DNA of 64,000 nt from Diphasiastrum complanatum (GCA_029204225.1 CM055098.1:12857315-12921314); one strand, 5' to 3'; shown: positions 22,748 to 33,983, counted from the stretch's first letter. Numbers and translations: made by a program. Notes: generated by a model not told the origin, from the sequence alone.

Positions 22748-23227
22748 TGTCACAAGCCAGTCTCTCCAAGCTCGTGAATCCTAGAAGCCGGTGTGTAGAA
22801 TGAACCTCCCAACCATAGGCACCCTCTCCTTGAGTCCTTCTACCTGCTATTCCCGTCAACTGGCACATGGCATCCACCTGTGGGTGATCAGTCCACTTGG
22901 CATGCATGACCCCTATGACCTGTGAATACTGAGTGACTCATAGGGTACCACCCCCGTGCCCCGCCAAAGACCTGTGACCCTCTTGGTCACCCCAACTACT
23001 TGCCAACTAGCATCTCGTCATTGACGGCTAGGGTCTCGACGGTCAAGACACACCGCATCTCTGACAACTTGTCAGGCGGCCACACCGGGTCACTGCTCGT
23101 GACGCACCGGTCCCAACTTGGGACAGATGTCCTCCTCAGTCACTGGCCCTTGCCAATACTTGGCCTCAGGCCCCTTTGGTGACCGGCCGTGCCAAGGTCA
23201 TGATAGAGTCGTAACTGGACTCTAACA
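22748..23227 (-). repeat. 5' LTR of gypsy B
   Basis: 480 bp, near-identical to 17165-17644 apart from scattered, mostly transition differences. Confidence 0.92.
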
Positions 23228-24095
23228 CTATGACTACCCAATTGCTGAAACTCTTATGTTGGCAATCAACAATCTCCAACAACAGATTCTTGATATGCAG
23301 GCAAAACAAAATAAAGAGCAGGAGGAGTGGAGAGAATTGGCACAAACCAGGCAAGCTTTGCACCATCCTCTCTTCACGCCAGATCTTTTTTCAAGAAAGA
23401 AGAAAGATAAATTCCCCGATGTCGTGATTTCGTGGCTGGATCGTTGGAGTTCGCATTTCTCTATGCACGATTTGACGGACGACAAGGTACTTCGGTCGTA
23501 TTTGGCTAGACATCTGGCAGGTACTTCTAGACCTAGTGGTGAACTTGGAATGCAGGATTCCAAGACTTCTCCTCAGGACAAGCCATCAGGAATGGGTTAC
23601 TTTTCCAGAATGGAAAAGTTTGTGTGCTAAAAATGATGATATTAGCGCCAAAATCCTGCATGAATGCCATGACAGCCCGTGTGCGGGGCACCCTGGCTCA
23701 CTAAAAAGGAACTTTTATTGGCCAAATCTAAAAGGTCAAGTGGAGGCATATGTTCGCAAGTGCGGGAAATGTCAGGTTAATAAAGCTGAAATACTTAAGG
23801 CAGCTGGCTTGTTACTTCCTTTGGAAATTCCCGAAAGAAAGTGGGAAAGTATTTTCAAGGATTTTGTGGTTGGGCTACCTCGGACGGGGAAGCAAAATGA
23901 TGCTATTTGGGTTATAGTTGACAGGTTAACTAAAATGGCGCAATTCATTCCAACCAAGCAAACTGTCAAAGCTTCTGAACTTGCTCATCTTTTCATGGAA
24001 AAGTTGTTCAGATTGTTTGGTTTGCCGAATGATATTGTTAGTGATCGGGATTCTAAGTTCACTGGCAAATTCTGGCAAGCGGTCTTTTAGAATTT
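23228..24095 (+). pseudogene. Gypsy A gag fused by deletion to integrase
   Basis: Immediately after the target duplication the gypsy A frame resumes with DYPIAETLMLAINNLQQQIL (helical gag N-terminal part), KKDKFPDVVISWLDRW and LRSYLARHLAGTSRPSG. Near 23540-23620 the reading switches to integrase: the HHCC zinc module (ILHECHDSPCAGHPGSLKR, CGKCQVNKAE) and the catalytic core (KDFVVGLPRTG, VSDRDSKFTGKFW), which stops at 24088-24090. Protease, RT and RNase H are absent, so an internal deletion joined gag to integrase. Confidence 0.85.
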
Positions 24096-24780
24096 GGAGA
24101 CCACATCATCCTAAATCAGATGGTCAGACAGAGAGGACAAACCAGTCTATGGAAGGCATGCTTTGTGCATATGTTTCTAGAAGACAGTCGGATTGGGAAA
24201 GGTACCTTCCAATGATTGAATTTGCGTATAAGAGCGCAAAACACTCAGCGATGGGTTTTAGTCCATTTTCTCTGATGTTTGGTTTCTAGCCTAGAGCTCC
24301 AATTTCCATTGGCCTCAAAAGCCTTAAGGTTAAAGCAGTGGTTGATTTCCTGCGTGATATGCAAGAAATATTGCTTGTTGCTCACGATAACATAAAAACG
24401 GCTCAGGATAGAGCCCAATTTACGCCAATCAAAAGTCTAGGGTCTACCCATCATCCTGAATCAGATGGTCAGACAGAGAGGACAAACCTGTATATGGAAG
24501 ACATGCTTCGTGCATATGTTTCCAGAAGACAATCGGATTGGGAAAGGTACCTTCCAATGATTGAATTTGCGTATAAGAGCACAAAACACTCAGCAACGGG
24601 TTTTAGTCCATTTTCTCTGATGTTTGGTTTCTAGCCTAGAGCTCCAATCTCTGTTGGCCTCAAAAGCCTTAAGGTTAAAGCAGTGGTTGGTTTCTTGCAT
24701 GATATGCAAGAAATATTGCTTGTTGCTCGCGATAACGTAAAAACGGCTCAGGATAGAGCCCAATTTATGCCAATCAAAAG
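24091..24780 (+). repeat. Tandem duplication (345-bp unit) within gypsy A integrase
   Basis: Units 24091-24435 and 24436-24780 are near-identical direct copies. Each encodes HPKSDGQTERTN or HPESDGQTERTN (catalytic Glu segment), SRRQSDWERYLPMIEFAY and STGFSPFSLMFGF-like text and then runs into the same stop. Both units end with the same GCCAATCAAAAG. Confidence 0.93.
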
Positions 24781-25048
24781 CGACAACCTGGGGTCTATGA
24801 GGAAGGAGTTTGGATATATCTTAGAATCCCCAAAGACTCTAAGGTATTAATGACTAGAAAATGTCCTAAGTTATCCCCTCGTTATGTTGGGCCCTTCTGA
24901 ATTGTAAAGAAACTCAATTAAAACGCCTACTTGGTTCGATGGAAAGGAAGCTACGAAGACGAGGATACTTGGGAAAAGGAGCGAGACCTTAGACTGAGAT
25001 TCCCATGTTTCCTTCCTTAGAAGAGTTGTTCTTTAAGGGGGAGGGAAT
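24781..25048 (+). pseudogene. Gypsy A pol end with chromodomain, and polypurine tract
   Basis: Short in-frame runs GVWIYLRIPKDSKVL, LSPRYVGPF (GPY/F module) and YLVRWKGSYEDEDTWEKE (chromodomain) remain, with stops between. The tract TTTAAGGGGGAGGGAA (25032-25048) leads into the right LTR. The chromodomain classes gypsy A as a chromovirus-type element. Confidence 0.8.
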
Positions 25049-25243
25049 GTTAGGGACCCAACTATCTTGGATCCCAAACCCAACTTGAAACCGAACGTTG
25101 ATTGGGCCCGTTGACTTGACCAGTGACTCGTGGACCTGCATGGTCACCATGTGTCATGTTCCAGGATGTGTGCTAGGCTTGGAGACTCCTACATTGGAGG
25201 TATATAAGGAGAGGAGGTAACTTAATCCATTGATTCTATCTAC
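25049..25243 (+). repeat. 3' LTR of gypsy A
   Basis: Opens TGTTAGGGACCC and matches 16661-16855. TATA-like GGTATATAAGG near 25198. It ends abruptly at the copia integrase sequence. Confidence 0.75.
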
Positions 25244-25247
25244 CTAG

Positions 25248-26100
25248 CTCAACCATGGTCACTCTAGGTACTTGAATGGTGTAGGCGATATAAGTGTCGA
25301 TTCAGACTCCCTGTAATGACTCGTCACACAAGATATTCCTCCATCTAGCTTCCTATCATAAGATATTTCCATATCTTTATGAGATCCATCCTCATCAAAG
25401 ATTACATCCCTACTTATGGTTATTTTCTTACCCTCCAAGTCATTCAACCTGTATCCCTTCTCTTGACTCTCATATCCAAGAAATAAACACTTAGTCGCCT
25501 TTGAATCCAATTCGCTCATTTAATCCTAACGTATGTGAGCATATGCAATACTTCCAAAAGTCCTCAATGACTTATGTCAAGTTTTCGACCTGTGTAAGAT
25601 TCCCCTGGAGTTCAATTCGCCACAACTTTTGTAGGACTTCAATTTAAAAGATAAACCATTGACTGAATTGCTTCACCCCAAAATAAATTTGGAAGGTTCT
25701 TACTTTTAAGCATACTCCTTGTAGTTTAACATAGATCGGTTCTTCCTTTTCGCAACTCCATTTTGTCGAGGCATTTTCGTACTTGCAAATTGTCTCTTAT
25801 ATACCATGATCCTTGCAAAATTTCTGAAACTTTGTAGAAAGATACTCTCCTCTTTATCCGAACAAAGAACTTAATCTGTCGTTTCTTTCTCCACTTGTGT
25901 TTTACACCATGTGAAATACTCAGCGATCCAGCCAGCAAACAGGTCTGCAGACCAGCTAGCGAATAGGTCTACAGATTCAGGTCTGTAGCAAACAAATCTG
26001 TTAGACAGCTAGCGAACTCAGTCAATGATGATCCGACGTCCTTCTAGAAGATCCACGTTGTACTCATAACAACGTTGAATCCATATGCAACTACTGCTCC
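25248..26100 (-). pseudogene. Ty1/copia integrase remnant (5' part of the split element)
   Basis: Minus strand, from about 25800 leftwards: MPRQNGVAKRKNRS (the Q.NG.AERKNRT motif of copia integrase), then broken text to MSELDSKATKCLFLGYESQEKGYR (25519 onwards) and KKITISRDVIFDE, ending in the hinge before RT. The reading continues, across the gypsy A insertion, into the RT remnant at 15674-16655. Several frameshifts and stops. The part right of 25938 is weak. Confidence 0.8.
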
Positions 26101-26109
26101 AGCCTCCTG

Positions 26110-26493
26110 CAATAGTGAACTAATTTTATTAGCACTCACACACACAAATCAAGATCAACATAAGAGACTGAAGAGAACTTTGATTAATAGAAGAATGAGG
26201 ATAGCTCTCTACAATGGAATGATTGGCGGTGGGGTACGAGCCCTCCTTATATGATTTCTCTAGAAGTTAAAAGCATAAAGCCAAAAGCTGATTGCTATAA
26301 TTGCTATCTTTTTTGAGTAAAGACCTTTATTGAATTTCTAACTGTAAAACCAAGTTTTAATCTAGAACTAGTGTGCCCTTTTATATTTGGCTTTACTTTA
26401 GGATTTACTAAAAATAGAAATGGCCCCTATAACAGCTCGTAGGCATGGCGAAACAAACATTAGGGGTACAAATAAACATTAATTTCTAACACC
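26110..26493 (-). repeat. LTR, minus orientation
   Basis: Opens TGTTAGAAATTAATG at 26493 on the minus strand, directly after a purine tract AAGGGGGGAGTGAGG (26494-26508). It contains a TATA-like CATATAAGGAGG near 26255. The polypurine tract makes it the 3' LTR of an element whose body lies to the right. The inner end is estimated. Confidence 0.6.
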
Positions 26494-26563
26494 TCACTCC
26501 CCCCTTGTGACTATGCCCTGCCTTTGCCCCTGAGCTAAGCCCTGCACCTACTCCTAAATAGAG

Positions 26564-26800
26564 CTAGCTCTGAGTTGTTCTCAATGGCTCACTAAATGTA
26601 CCCTCATGCCCATAAGTGTCTATCAGCCTCTCCACCTCTGCATCTGATATGCAAGAGCAAATAGATATGCCCATCCCCCGCCCATCTGGCCTGGTGAGCC
26701 GTAATAAATGGGCATTGACCCTGGTAAGAGATCCAGTGAAGACCCCACCACAATGCACGCATCTCCATCTACGGGCACTTGAACCTTGGTGCGTAGCCAC
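26564..26800 (-). CDS. BED-type zinc-finger-like ORF of unclear origin
   Basis: 78 residues. Residues 11-50 read RRWRCVHCGGVFTGSLTRVN, then AHLLRL and, after a short spacer, GRGMGISIC. The order Cys-X2-Cys, TR...HLL, G.GI..C resembles BED-type fingers of hAT transposases and of host genes derived from them. The remaining 28 residues have no domain. It lies just upstream of a polypurine tract and LTR, so it may be captured sequence or a fragment of a hAT transposase. No dimerisation domain is found. Short, so unproven. Confidence 0.4.
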   Translation of the reverse strand: MATHQGSSARRWRCVHCGGVFTGSLTRVNAHLLRLTRPDGRGMGISICSCISDAEVERLIDTYGHEGTFSEPLRTTQS

Positions 26801-26819
26801 CTTGGGTACTAATGAGCCA

Positions 26820-27399
26820 TAAGCAATGCTAGTTGGCTAAGGTTTTTTGTTTTCTGGATTCTATATTATTGTTTGATATTGATCCTTTGACGTTTTGGTG
26901 GCATGTATATTTTTTCTACGTGTTACCTAATGACATCACTGACTTTTTAAATGGAAATCTGGATATGTTCCAATTTCACAAATAGCTGTATAGATATCAT
27001 TCTTAGATGACTGGGTTTGATCGGGATATCAAATAAGGCCACGAAAACATAGGAATCTAATATAAATTGATCATTCCATTTATTTTGGATTGGAGCTTTT
27101 CGCAAATTGAAGAAAAGATGTTAAAGTAAGTTGATAAAAGATCTCCTCCGGGGTGCAAAATTGTCAAACTAAATGTGCAATAATTCGGCCGACCATAGCT
27201 AAAGAAAGTGCAGCATTTTGTATTGTATCATGCTTCGAGTTGAAGAGAGGTTGCTATTGGTTTTTTCTGCTTCTATGTTTGATCCTGCATTATTTATGAA
27301 GTAATTTCTACTTTTACATGATGGATTTAGGTTCGGTGATGAGGCATGAGAGATGAAAATTAGATGTAGAGTTTGAGAAGCAAGACAAGGCATATTGAG
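26820..27399. promoter_or_regulatory. Upstream region of the TatB gene
   Basis: 580 bp, AT-rich, without coding sequence. It should contain the promoter and 5' UTR; no specific element can be defended. Confidence 0.4.
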
Positions 27400-30073
27400 A
27401 TGGTGTTTGGATTATCAATAGGTGAGGTGGTGCTTGTCCTTGGTGCTGCTGTGGCATTTTTTGGTAAGTTATTTTGCTACTTGTTTTCAAGTGTCACTTG
27501 ACCCTTTGAAGGGTGCTATAAGATCCCATGATGCTAACACATGTGGTGTGTTTAGTAGAAATTGATTCCTGGTATTTAGTGTGTTGTTTGTTATTAAGTT
27601 ATTTGTAACATCTTACTTGCTATGCATGAGAAGATGTGAATATTTTGTGCTGTGAATGTTCAGCCTAATACGCACAACGTGAACGGTGTTTGACAGGTCC
27701 GAAGGATATTCCCGTGATAGCAAGGGCATTAGGAAGACTATCAGGCAAGGCCGTTGGTCATGTACGAGCTGCTCGTGGGCAGCTCGATGATATCATGCAA
27801 CGTACCCAAGTCGACCAGGTTTTGGCAGCCTTGTTTCAACCAGTTCTCTAGCAACTAGTGCTTGTTGTGTATAGCAGATCCACAGTTGCCAGCATCTTTC
27901 CTACATGTTTTTCTGATTTTGTTTGTATGAAAGTTAGGTACACAAAGATCTGCAGGAGACAATGTCTCAACTTGAAGCAATTCGTCATGAAATCAGAAGT
28001 GGGATGTCCATCTTGCATCCGGGACCAATAACGCGAGAGGTTCTCAATTCTAGTACAACAAATTTGTTCACTCAGCAAGGAGAAAAGGGTTTGTACTTAA
28101 TCTATTATGTGTTTGTTAGATTTTATTTTTGGATGATAGAAGAGTGCGCACAATGTTGAGTATGACTAAAAGTTGCCGTTCTCTAAAATATGCACTTATG
28201 TCAATCATTTATTACAGTGTTGGAAAACTCCACTACTTTCGTCAACATTATTGTGCTTATATACTATAAATGCATTTTCTTTTGTGCGTTGATGGCTGAA
28301 AAAATGTTTAAATCACTTAAGTCAACAATGCTATGATGGCTTTTAGTGAGCTGGGTCTCTTGGCTCATTTATTGAATCACTGAAAAAGAATTATCACCTC
28401 TAAAAAGAATATCACCTCTAAATTAGTAATATTGCTGCATAAAGCAAGCACATGGTAGATATGTAATTATTTACTAGAAAAAGAGCAATTTGAGCAAAAG
28501 TCCTTTTTAGATGGATAAAGGAAAGAATCATTGAAGTATGTACTAGGCACACACTTGAAGATCGTCTAGATAGAGAACAACTTGATCAAAAGTCCTCTTT
28601 GTGTAGAGAAAGCGAACTTGTCATGTGCAAAGGAGTAAAGCCACATCTTTTGTGAAAGCATTCACATTTACGTCATGAATCACAACAACAAAGTAGCATA
28701 TTCCCTTCCCACTAGAACCATTGTAATCTGATAACTATTGGCTTTTATTGTTTGAGGCTCGAAGGGTAGTTTCACTGCTAGTATTACAGAAAGTCTTTGG
28801 AAGGTCTAATTACTGGCATGATACAAGTAGTGCTCGAGGTCAACTGCAAGGCCACTGCCAAAGCAAGGAAAACATGGATGGATAATAAAAAACCTTGTTG
28901 AACGGGCTACCTTTACCCAATGACTTTGAAAGTTTTGTAGAGAAATTTGACTTTTATGCCCCCATACAGGTTTTTGGATTGTAATGACAGGGCAGAGATA
29001 ATATTTCGGAGTCAAGTTAACTCATTCATCTATTTTGAATGTAATAAGCATCTACATTTGGAGAATGTCAGTTATGCTTTATTCCTCACTCTGTATTTCT
29101 CAGTTTTCAACCAAAAGATAACATTTGTTTCTCGTTTTGTCAATATGCCTAGAATCAAGTTGTAATTTTTGAGAACATATTGTGATTGTGAATTATGCAG
29201 CAGAATTTAGACGTCATGTTTGAGTCAAAGAGCTTGCTGGGGCTTTTTTACCGTTGAATAAAACTTGTGCATTCTATTGAGAATTTGACAATATTTGTCA
29301 ACATCTCAAATTTCTCTTTTGCATTATCAGGGAATGATCAAAAGAGCCCTATTGGTCATGTCGACCTATTTGGAAGTGTGCACAAATCAATCATGGAGGT
29401 TAGTGTTTGTTTCCAATTCCCTCTGTCCATGACCTTTGTCCTTGTTTAATTGTTATAATTTTAAATTTGTCATTCAAGTTTCTGCTAGAGATCCGTTTTG
29501 CCTCTTCTATGTTCTGCTGCTTTGATGTTTTATTCAGGAAAGGATAGCACTTAAGTCAAATCATATACTGGAAACATCAGTAAATATGGCTAAAGACTTC
29601 AAAGTTGGAGTTCCATCTTCGGTAGCTACAGCACCTCAAGTAATGACAAATATAAGTGGGGATAAAGAATTGTTCATTTTACCTGTTTCTGCAGCCATGG
29701 CAGGTCTTCTAAGCTCTAAAAAGGGTAGGTTTGACGTTGGTGCTCTGTATTTCTTGTCAAACCTTTATTTCCAGTTTTATAGTTGATGTAATCCATTATC
29801 CCCTCAGTGGGGGTTAATATAGCTTTTAAATTACCCCGTCTTACAAGCCTCTCTAATGGAGACATCAAGTTTTTATTTTAGCAAAGCAAGGTCAATTTAT
29901 GATTTTCTCAGGCTCTATTAAAGACTCAGATCAAACGTCTTAAATCGCTTTGTTATGTAACAGGTTTAATGACTGGATCAAATCTTGTGTTAGAGTCTGT
30001 AGAGGAACAGAAGGTAGCATCTCAGGCACTGGAGTTTCTTCGACAACCTGAAACTCTTGGTCCTCGTTCCTAA
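27400..30073 (+). CDS. TATB: TatB-like twin-arginine translocase subunit, probably mitochondrial
   Basis: Six exons: 27400-27463, 27697-27818, 27938-28088, 29331-29398, 29538-29724, 29964-30073. All introns are GT-AG, phases agree, and the 702-nt product encodes 233 residues with no stop. The N-terminus MVFGLSIGEVVLVLGAAVAF is the TatA/B membrane anchor, followed by the hinge FFGPKDIP, an amphipathic helix (ALGRLSGKAVGHVRAARGQL) and a long charged helical region (VHKDLQETMSQLEAIRHEIR). Tat systems move folded proteins across membranes; TatB works with TatC in substrate recognition. Plant mitochondria encode TatC (mttB) in mtDNA, and a nuclear TatB-like protein of this form is known in Arabidopsis (At5g43680). 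The anchor at the extreme N-terminus leaves no cleavable presequence, unlike plastid Hcf106. The C-terminal third is plant-specific. The function is inferred from similarity. Confidence 0.9.
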
Positions 30074-31530
30074 GGGTTGAGATGAAAAAGTTGATTGAGA
30101 TTGAAAATATCTTTGACATGTAGTCATTTCTGTGCATCATAAGTGTATAAACACTTATTAGGCAACAAAATGCTTTGTACCTGTTCAGACTGCTATCATC
30201 CACACACACTGTATAGGGACTAATTTCCTATCAAGCGTGACGTGTTGTTCAAACAAAATGTGGCTTAATTCACCTGTGATAAGCAGCAAAGTGTCTCTTA
30301 CACTCATGTAAAAAGCAGACAAGACAATCCCATTAGCAGGCTGAACGTGGGAGTTTCAAGTGGATCATATATTTCTATCGAGTGCACAAGAACTCAAAGG
30401 AAAAAGACCTTATTTCTCCTGTTGACAGATCCTTTTCCTGCAATCTGCTCATTTTGCAGGTTATCATCACATGCTTGTACAGTGCTACGGTTCACATATA
30501 GAGATTGTCTTAAATTACTTTGTATATGTGCAAAGTTTGTTTGACCAAGCCTATCTGGGATACAGTAGCAATGAGACATTTTGGTGGAATTGACATTTGG
30601 TTCTTTGTCACGAAGGTGGCTAGGCATTTATTCCTTGGACTTGCTTTGTCAATTCCATTGTTTTGACTTGATACCCTCCTTTTGGTCGTCCCTCATAAGC
30701 ATATGAGTTGTGCTATAAGATTCTTTCATTTAGAAACAGTTTTCTTAACACATGGAATTGATTAGCCATGACAAGCATTAGCCTATTCCTGTGGTGGTTT
30801 TTCAGACACTTTATATTGACTGGAGATATGGGTATGCTCATCTCCTTCTAAAGCTTACCCATTACCTTGTGTTTGTGGGGTATGTGAAAACATTAGCATT
30901 TTCTCTAGAAAAGTTTGGATATGGAAAACAAAATCACTTCAGAGAATCACTTTTAGCACTGGTGATTCAGGATATATCATGAGATATATATTTTATTTTT
31001 CTGTCTTTCCCATTAGAATTGCAAACATGTCACGTCTTTGGCTGCTGCAACCAGTGGAGGTCCAAAGCCAGTGTATTGTTAAGATTATACTGGGTTATTC
31101 CTTTCCACTTGCAGGCCCATTCACAACTCTAGCAGCCATCCAATTGTTGCATTTTGAGATATGTAAGGCATTTAAGCCTTAAGGCTACTTGAACAAGGAA
31201 AATTCAGGCACCTGTCCGCACCCAGAGGGGGCCTGACAAAGTGTAGTTCTCAGCCAAAGATCTACCCTTTTGCAACCAAAGTAATAAATTGGCCACATTG
31301 GAACAAAAACACATGACACAAAATATCCACTTGTTTAGATATTTAGCATATGCCAGCAACAAGCATCATGACGGTTTGGCCTGGTGCCCTCCTGACCACA
31401 CGTTTTTTTTTTTTAAATTTTCAAAACTGGCTGCCCGGATGCCACGTGTCCAGGCAGCCAATTAATATCCCATAAGTGTTTTTGCAAGCTAACTGGGAGG
31501 GAATATATACAGAAACCCACCCAGTTACGT
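30074..31530. other. 3' flank of TATB; no gene seen
   Basis: The first ~200 bp probably contain the 3' UTR of TATB. The rest has short frames without domains. Confidence 0.4.
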
Positions 31531-31533
31531 GCA

Positions 31534-31555
31534 TGTGTGTGTGTGTGTGTGTGTG
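31534..31555. repeat. (GT)n microsatellite
   Basis: Eleven TG units at the edge of a GC-rich patch. Confidence 0.9.
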
Positions 31556-31720
31556 CCCGACGCCACTGCCTGGGCCTGCCCGGTGGCGTGGGGGCCCACG
31601 GCTCGGCACCGCCTGCCAAAAATGAGAGTGCCCCTAATTTTGGCGCCCCCCCCCTCCCCCCCCCCCCCCCGCGGATACGCGTCAGCCGTTGGGGGGCATC
31701 GGGGCCAAACCGCAAACACA
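31556..31720. repeat. GC-rich patch with long C tract
   Basis: In an AT-rich setting this ~165-bp patch is strongly GC-rich and contains an almost pure C tract at 31645-31670 (one T). Open frames here on both strands are composition artefacts (Pro/Gly-rich). Confidence 0.8.
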
Positions 31721-33935
31721 TGCGGTTTGTGCTCGTAAGCCCCAACGCCAAAGGAGTGCTAAGGACTAAAAGATTCCAAAGTACTCCTTGTCCTTTTAGG
31801 ACATTCTGAAAGTAAAAACCGCCTTGAGAGACACATTTGGTAGTTGCTGGTGTGCGAAGTTATGTATAGGTATTAGGAGCTGAGAGATACTTTGGCAGAA
31901 ACCTGGACCCAATAAAAGAAATATCCAAAGTGGCACATTCCAAGTGGATGCTCTAAAAACAATGTTCCAGTGGACACTGTGAAAGAAGCCCTTAATGCAC
32001 ACGTTGAGAAAACTCAGTCCCTCGTGGAACTCCTGAAAGAACTTATGATTAAGTAGGTACTCAGAAACCTTGGGCCATTTCACATTACACTGCCTTGCAA
32101 CTCCAAAATTTAAAATGGAGCTCTCCCATTGGTCCAAGGAAAAAAAATGGGCTTTCCACCCTTTCACACTAACAAGCACTTGTCACTATGTAGTAGATGA
32201 CATGGCAGGGACCCATTGCCACATAGGGAAAACTCAAAGCATGGCATGTTGAGCTTCCCCTGGCATGTTGGCTTGCATTTTGAAGTTTCTTAAAACCTTT
32301 CACTACCAATATTTCTTTTAATGAAATGCATTTCAATTTTGACCTCACCAGTTGAAAGGTGATTGCTTAGAAAAAAAATTTTAGAGCACCCTTCAACCTT
32401 TTAACATGTAAAGTTTCATACTTGCACTTCAAAACATAACACCTTAGTAAAATGGACCAATCATATGTCAAGATTCGAATGGGCCAATCATATTGTCGCC
32501 CTTCATTTAACATTCACCATCCATATGTGAAATAGGGGTGGTCCATTGCCCGTCGTCAACTCACTTGCCAAGATTCAAAAAATGGGTGGCAAGTGAAAGG
32601 GCCAAGCAAAGGGACTTGCCTGTAGTCTGAAACCACCCTTAGTCTATATTCTATGATTTTTGTTAAGTTATGAGAGACTAACACCTAAATGCCGGTTTAG
32701 GCAGGGCAGTACTGAACTAAGGGACAACTAGATGGCAAGCTAAGCCTTCAATGCTTTTAGGGACAATCTTAGAGGTCACTAATAGATTCCCTAAGAGAAG
32801 TACAAGGGCTTTCACGAACATTACCCAAGTTAAACCTACAAGACAGGCATGCATCCTCCATATGCTAGGTGTGGAAAAGCAAACGACATGCAAGAAGGTT
32901 CAAGTCTAGGAGTGGTTGACTAATAACTATCTCATGGGGTTATTGACGTTTGTTTCGTACATTTCTAACCTCAACTCTTTCAGTACCTTATTTGACCACT
33001 TTGTGGTGGCTTTTTGCATGCATTATCGATCACGCTTCCCCACCTTAACACCATAATTAGCTCTACTCATACCCCCGTTACCAAGAATCACTTGTTTCTA
33101 TTTTTAATTACCTCCCATTGGACAGTCCTATTGAGACTCAAGTACCTTTGTCATTGTCGGCCTACATATCTCATTGTTGTCCAAATCATATATTTCCAAT
33201 GTCATAATCCCCTAAAAACTCTCGGTAGCATGGCAATTTCCATCTAGTTGTCCACACTTCACTCACCAAATGTCTCCTCACCTCTTGTGAGAAGCTAATC
33301 GTTGATAAGTACTTTCTAGCCCGAGTTTCTTACATGAGCTCCACCTCCTCTCATGAATATTTATACCATGGTCCAATATGCTACTCCCTGTACCTTGGTA
33401 CCCATCATCTTATCTTTAGACCTATAGAGTTCACCTTGTTCACATCTTAGATGGCTCATGATGCTATTGACCTATTAAATTGTAAGTAAGCTAGAAATAT
33501 TGATGACCTTGAGTCAGAATTGCTCATATATGTTGCATATGTTATTTCAACTGCTACTATCAATTTCCTTAACTTTGTAGTCATTTTTGGTTTTCCTCCT
33601 CCTTGGTGTACCAATGTTATACACTAGATACACAAAGTTGGTGATTAAGCCTCTTGTTTTTATATGCATCCACCAACCCCAACTTCAATTGCTCCATTAA
33701 TTGCCATTACATCCTACTTCAAGGTTTTACATTGAACTACATATCTTACAAATTTTCCTTTTTGTTCATTCATATATGTGGACATATATTTTGTATACCG
33801 AATACGTAGTGTTTCTTTTTTACCAGTGCTAGTACAATAGATTGCTTATTTTATGATAGCTATAAGTTTTTGCTTTTCGAAGACATTCTTACACTCCCAT
33901 AATTACATAAGCACTTTGGGTATTCTAAAAGACAT

Positions 33936-33938
<3 letters not shown>
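31721..33938. other. Intergenic, no gene; contains dispersed repeat copy 1
   Basis: No supportable coding frame. The only structure seen is the repeat copy at 32085-32645. Confidence 0.4.
32085..32645. repeat. Dispersed repeat, copy 1
   Basis: It shares a series of blocks in the same order with 36335-36705: CTCCCATTGG, AAAAAATGGGCT, GATGACATGGCAGGGACCCA, a CCCTTCATTTAACA-like block, GGTCCATTGC, GTCAACTCA-TTGCCAAG and AAGTGA-AGGG. Spacing differs by insertions and deletions. Not assigned to a class. Confidence 0.6.

Positions 33939-33980
<42 letters not shown>
33939..33980. repeat. (TC)n microsatellite
   Basis: About 21 uninterrupted units. Confidence 0.95.

Positions 33981-33983
<3 letters not shown>

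Larger units (their letters stand above)
17165..23227 (-). mobile_element. Gypsy B: complete-length chromovirus-type Ty3/gypsy element
   Basis: A 6063-bp element with both LTRs (480 bp each, 17165-17644 and 22748-23227) and a 5-bp target duplication. Read on the minus strand, a primer-binding site TGGTATCAGAGCC (22733-22745) follows the 5' LTR after two bases, and a polypurine tract AGAGGAGGGAAGGA precedes the 3' LTR (about 17647-17660). The coding order is gag, zinc knuckle, RT, RNase H, integrase, chromodomain, as in chromoviruses. The LTRs differ at a modest number of mostly transition sites (by eye a few percent), so it is younger than its host element. Coding is broken by stops and frameshifts. 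Confidence 0.92.
16659..25243 (+). mobile_element. Gypsy A: plus-strand Ty3/gypsy element, split by gypsy B
   Basis: A ~195-bp sequence is repeated at 16661-16855 and 25057-25243 (both with ACTTGAAACCGAACGTTGA and GTGTGCTAGGCTTGGAGACT), marking LTRs. The right copy opens TGTTAGGG at 25049, directly after a polypurine tract TTTAAGGGGGAGGGAA. Between them lie a gag start (ATG at 17131) and, beyond the inserted gypsy B, gag, integrase and chromodomain pieces. It interrupts a minus-strand copia. A possible 5-bp target duplication CTAGC (16654-16658 and 25244-25248) is seen, but the first bases of the left LTR have decayed and the LTR length is unsettled. Confidence 0.7.

Noticed and set aside
27400-30073. 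Bacterial contamination because of the TatB match
   Set aside because: Five GT-AG introns with consistent phases and plant-type C-terminal extension show a nuclear plant gene.
31413-31809. Overlapping ORFs up to 112 residues
   Set aside because: Pro/Gly/His-rich frames on both strands forced by the C tract and (GT)n.
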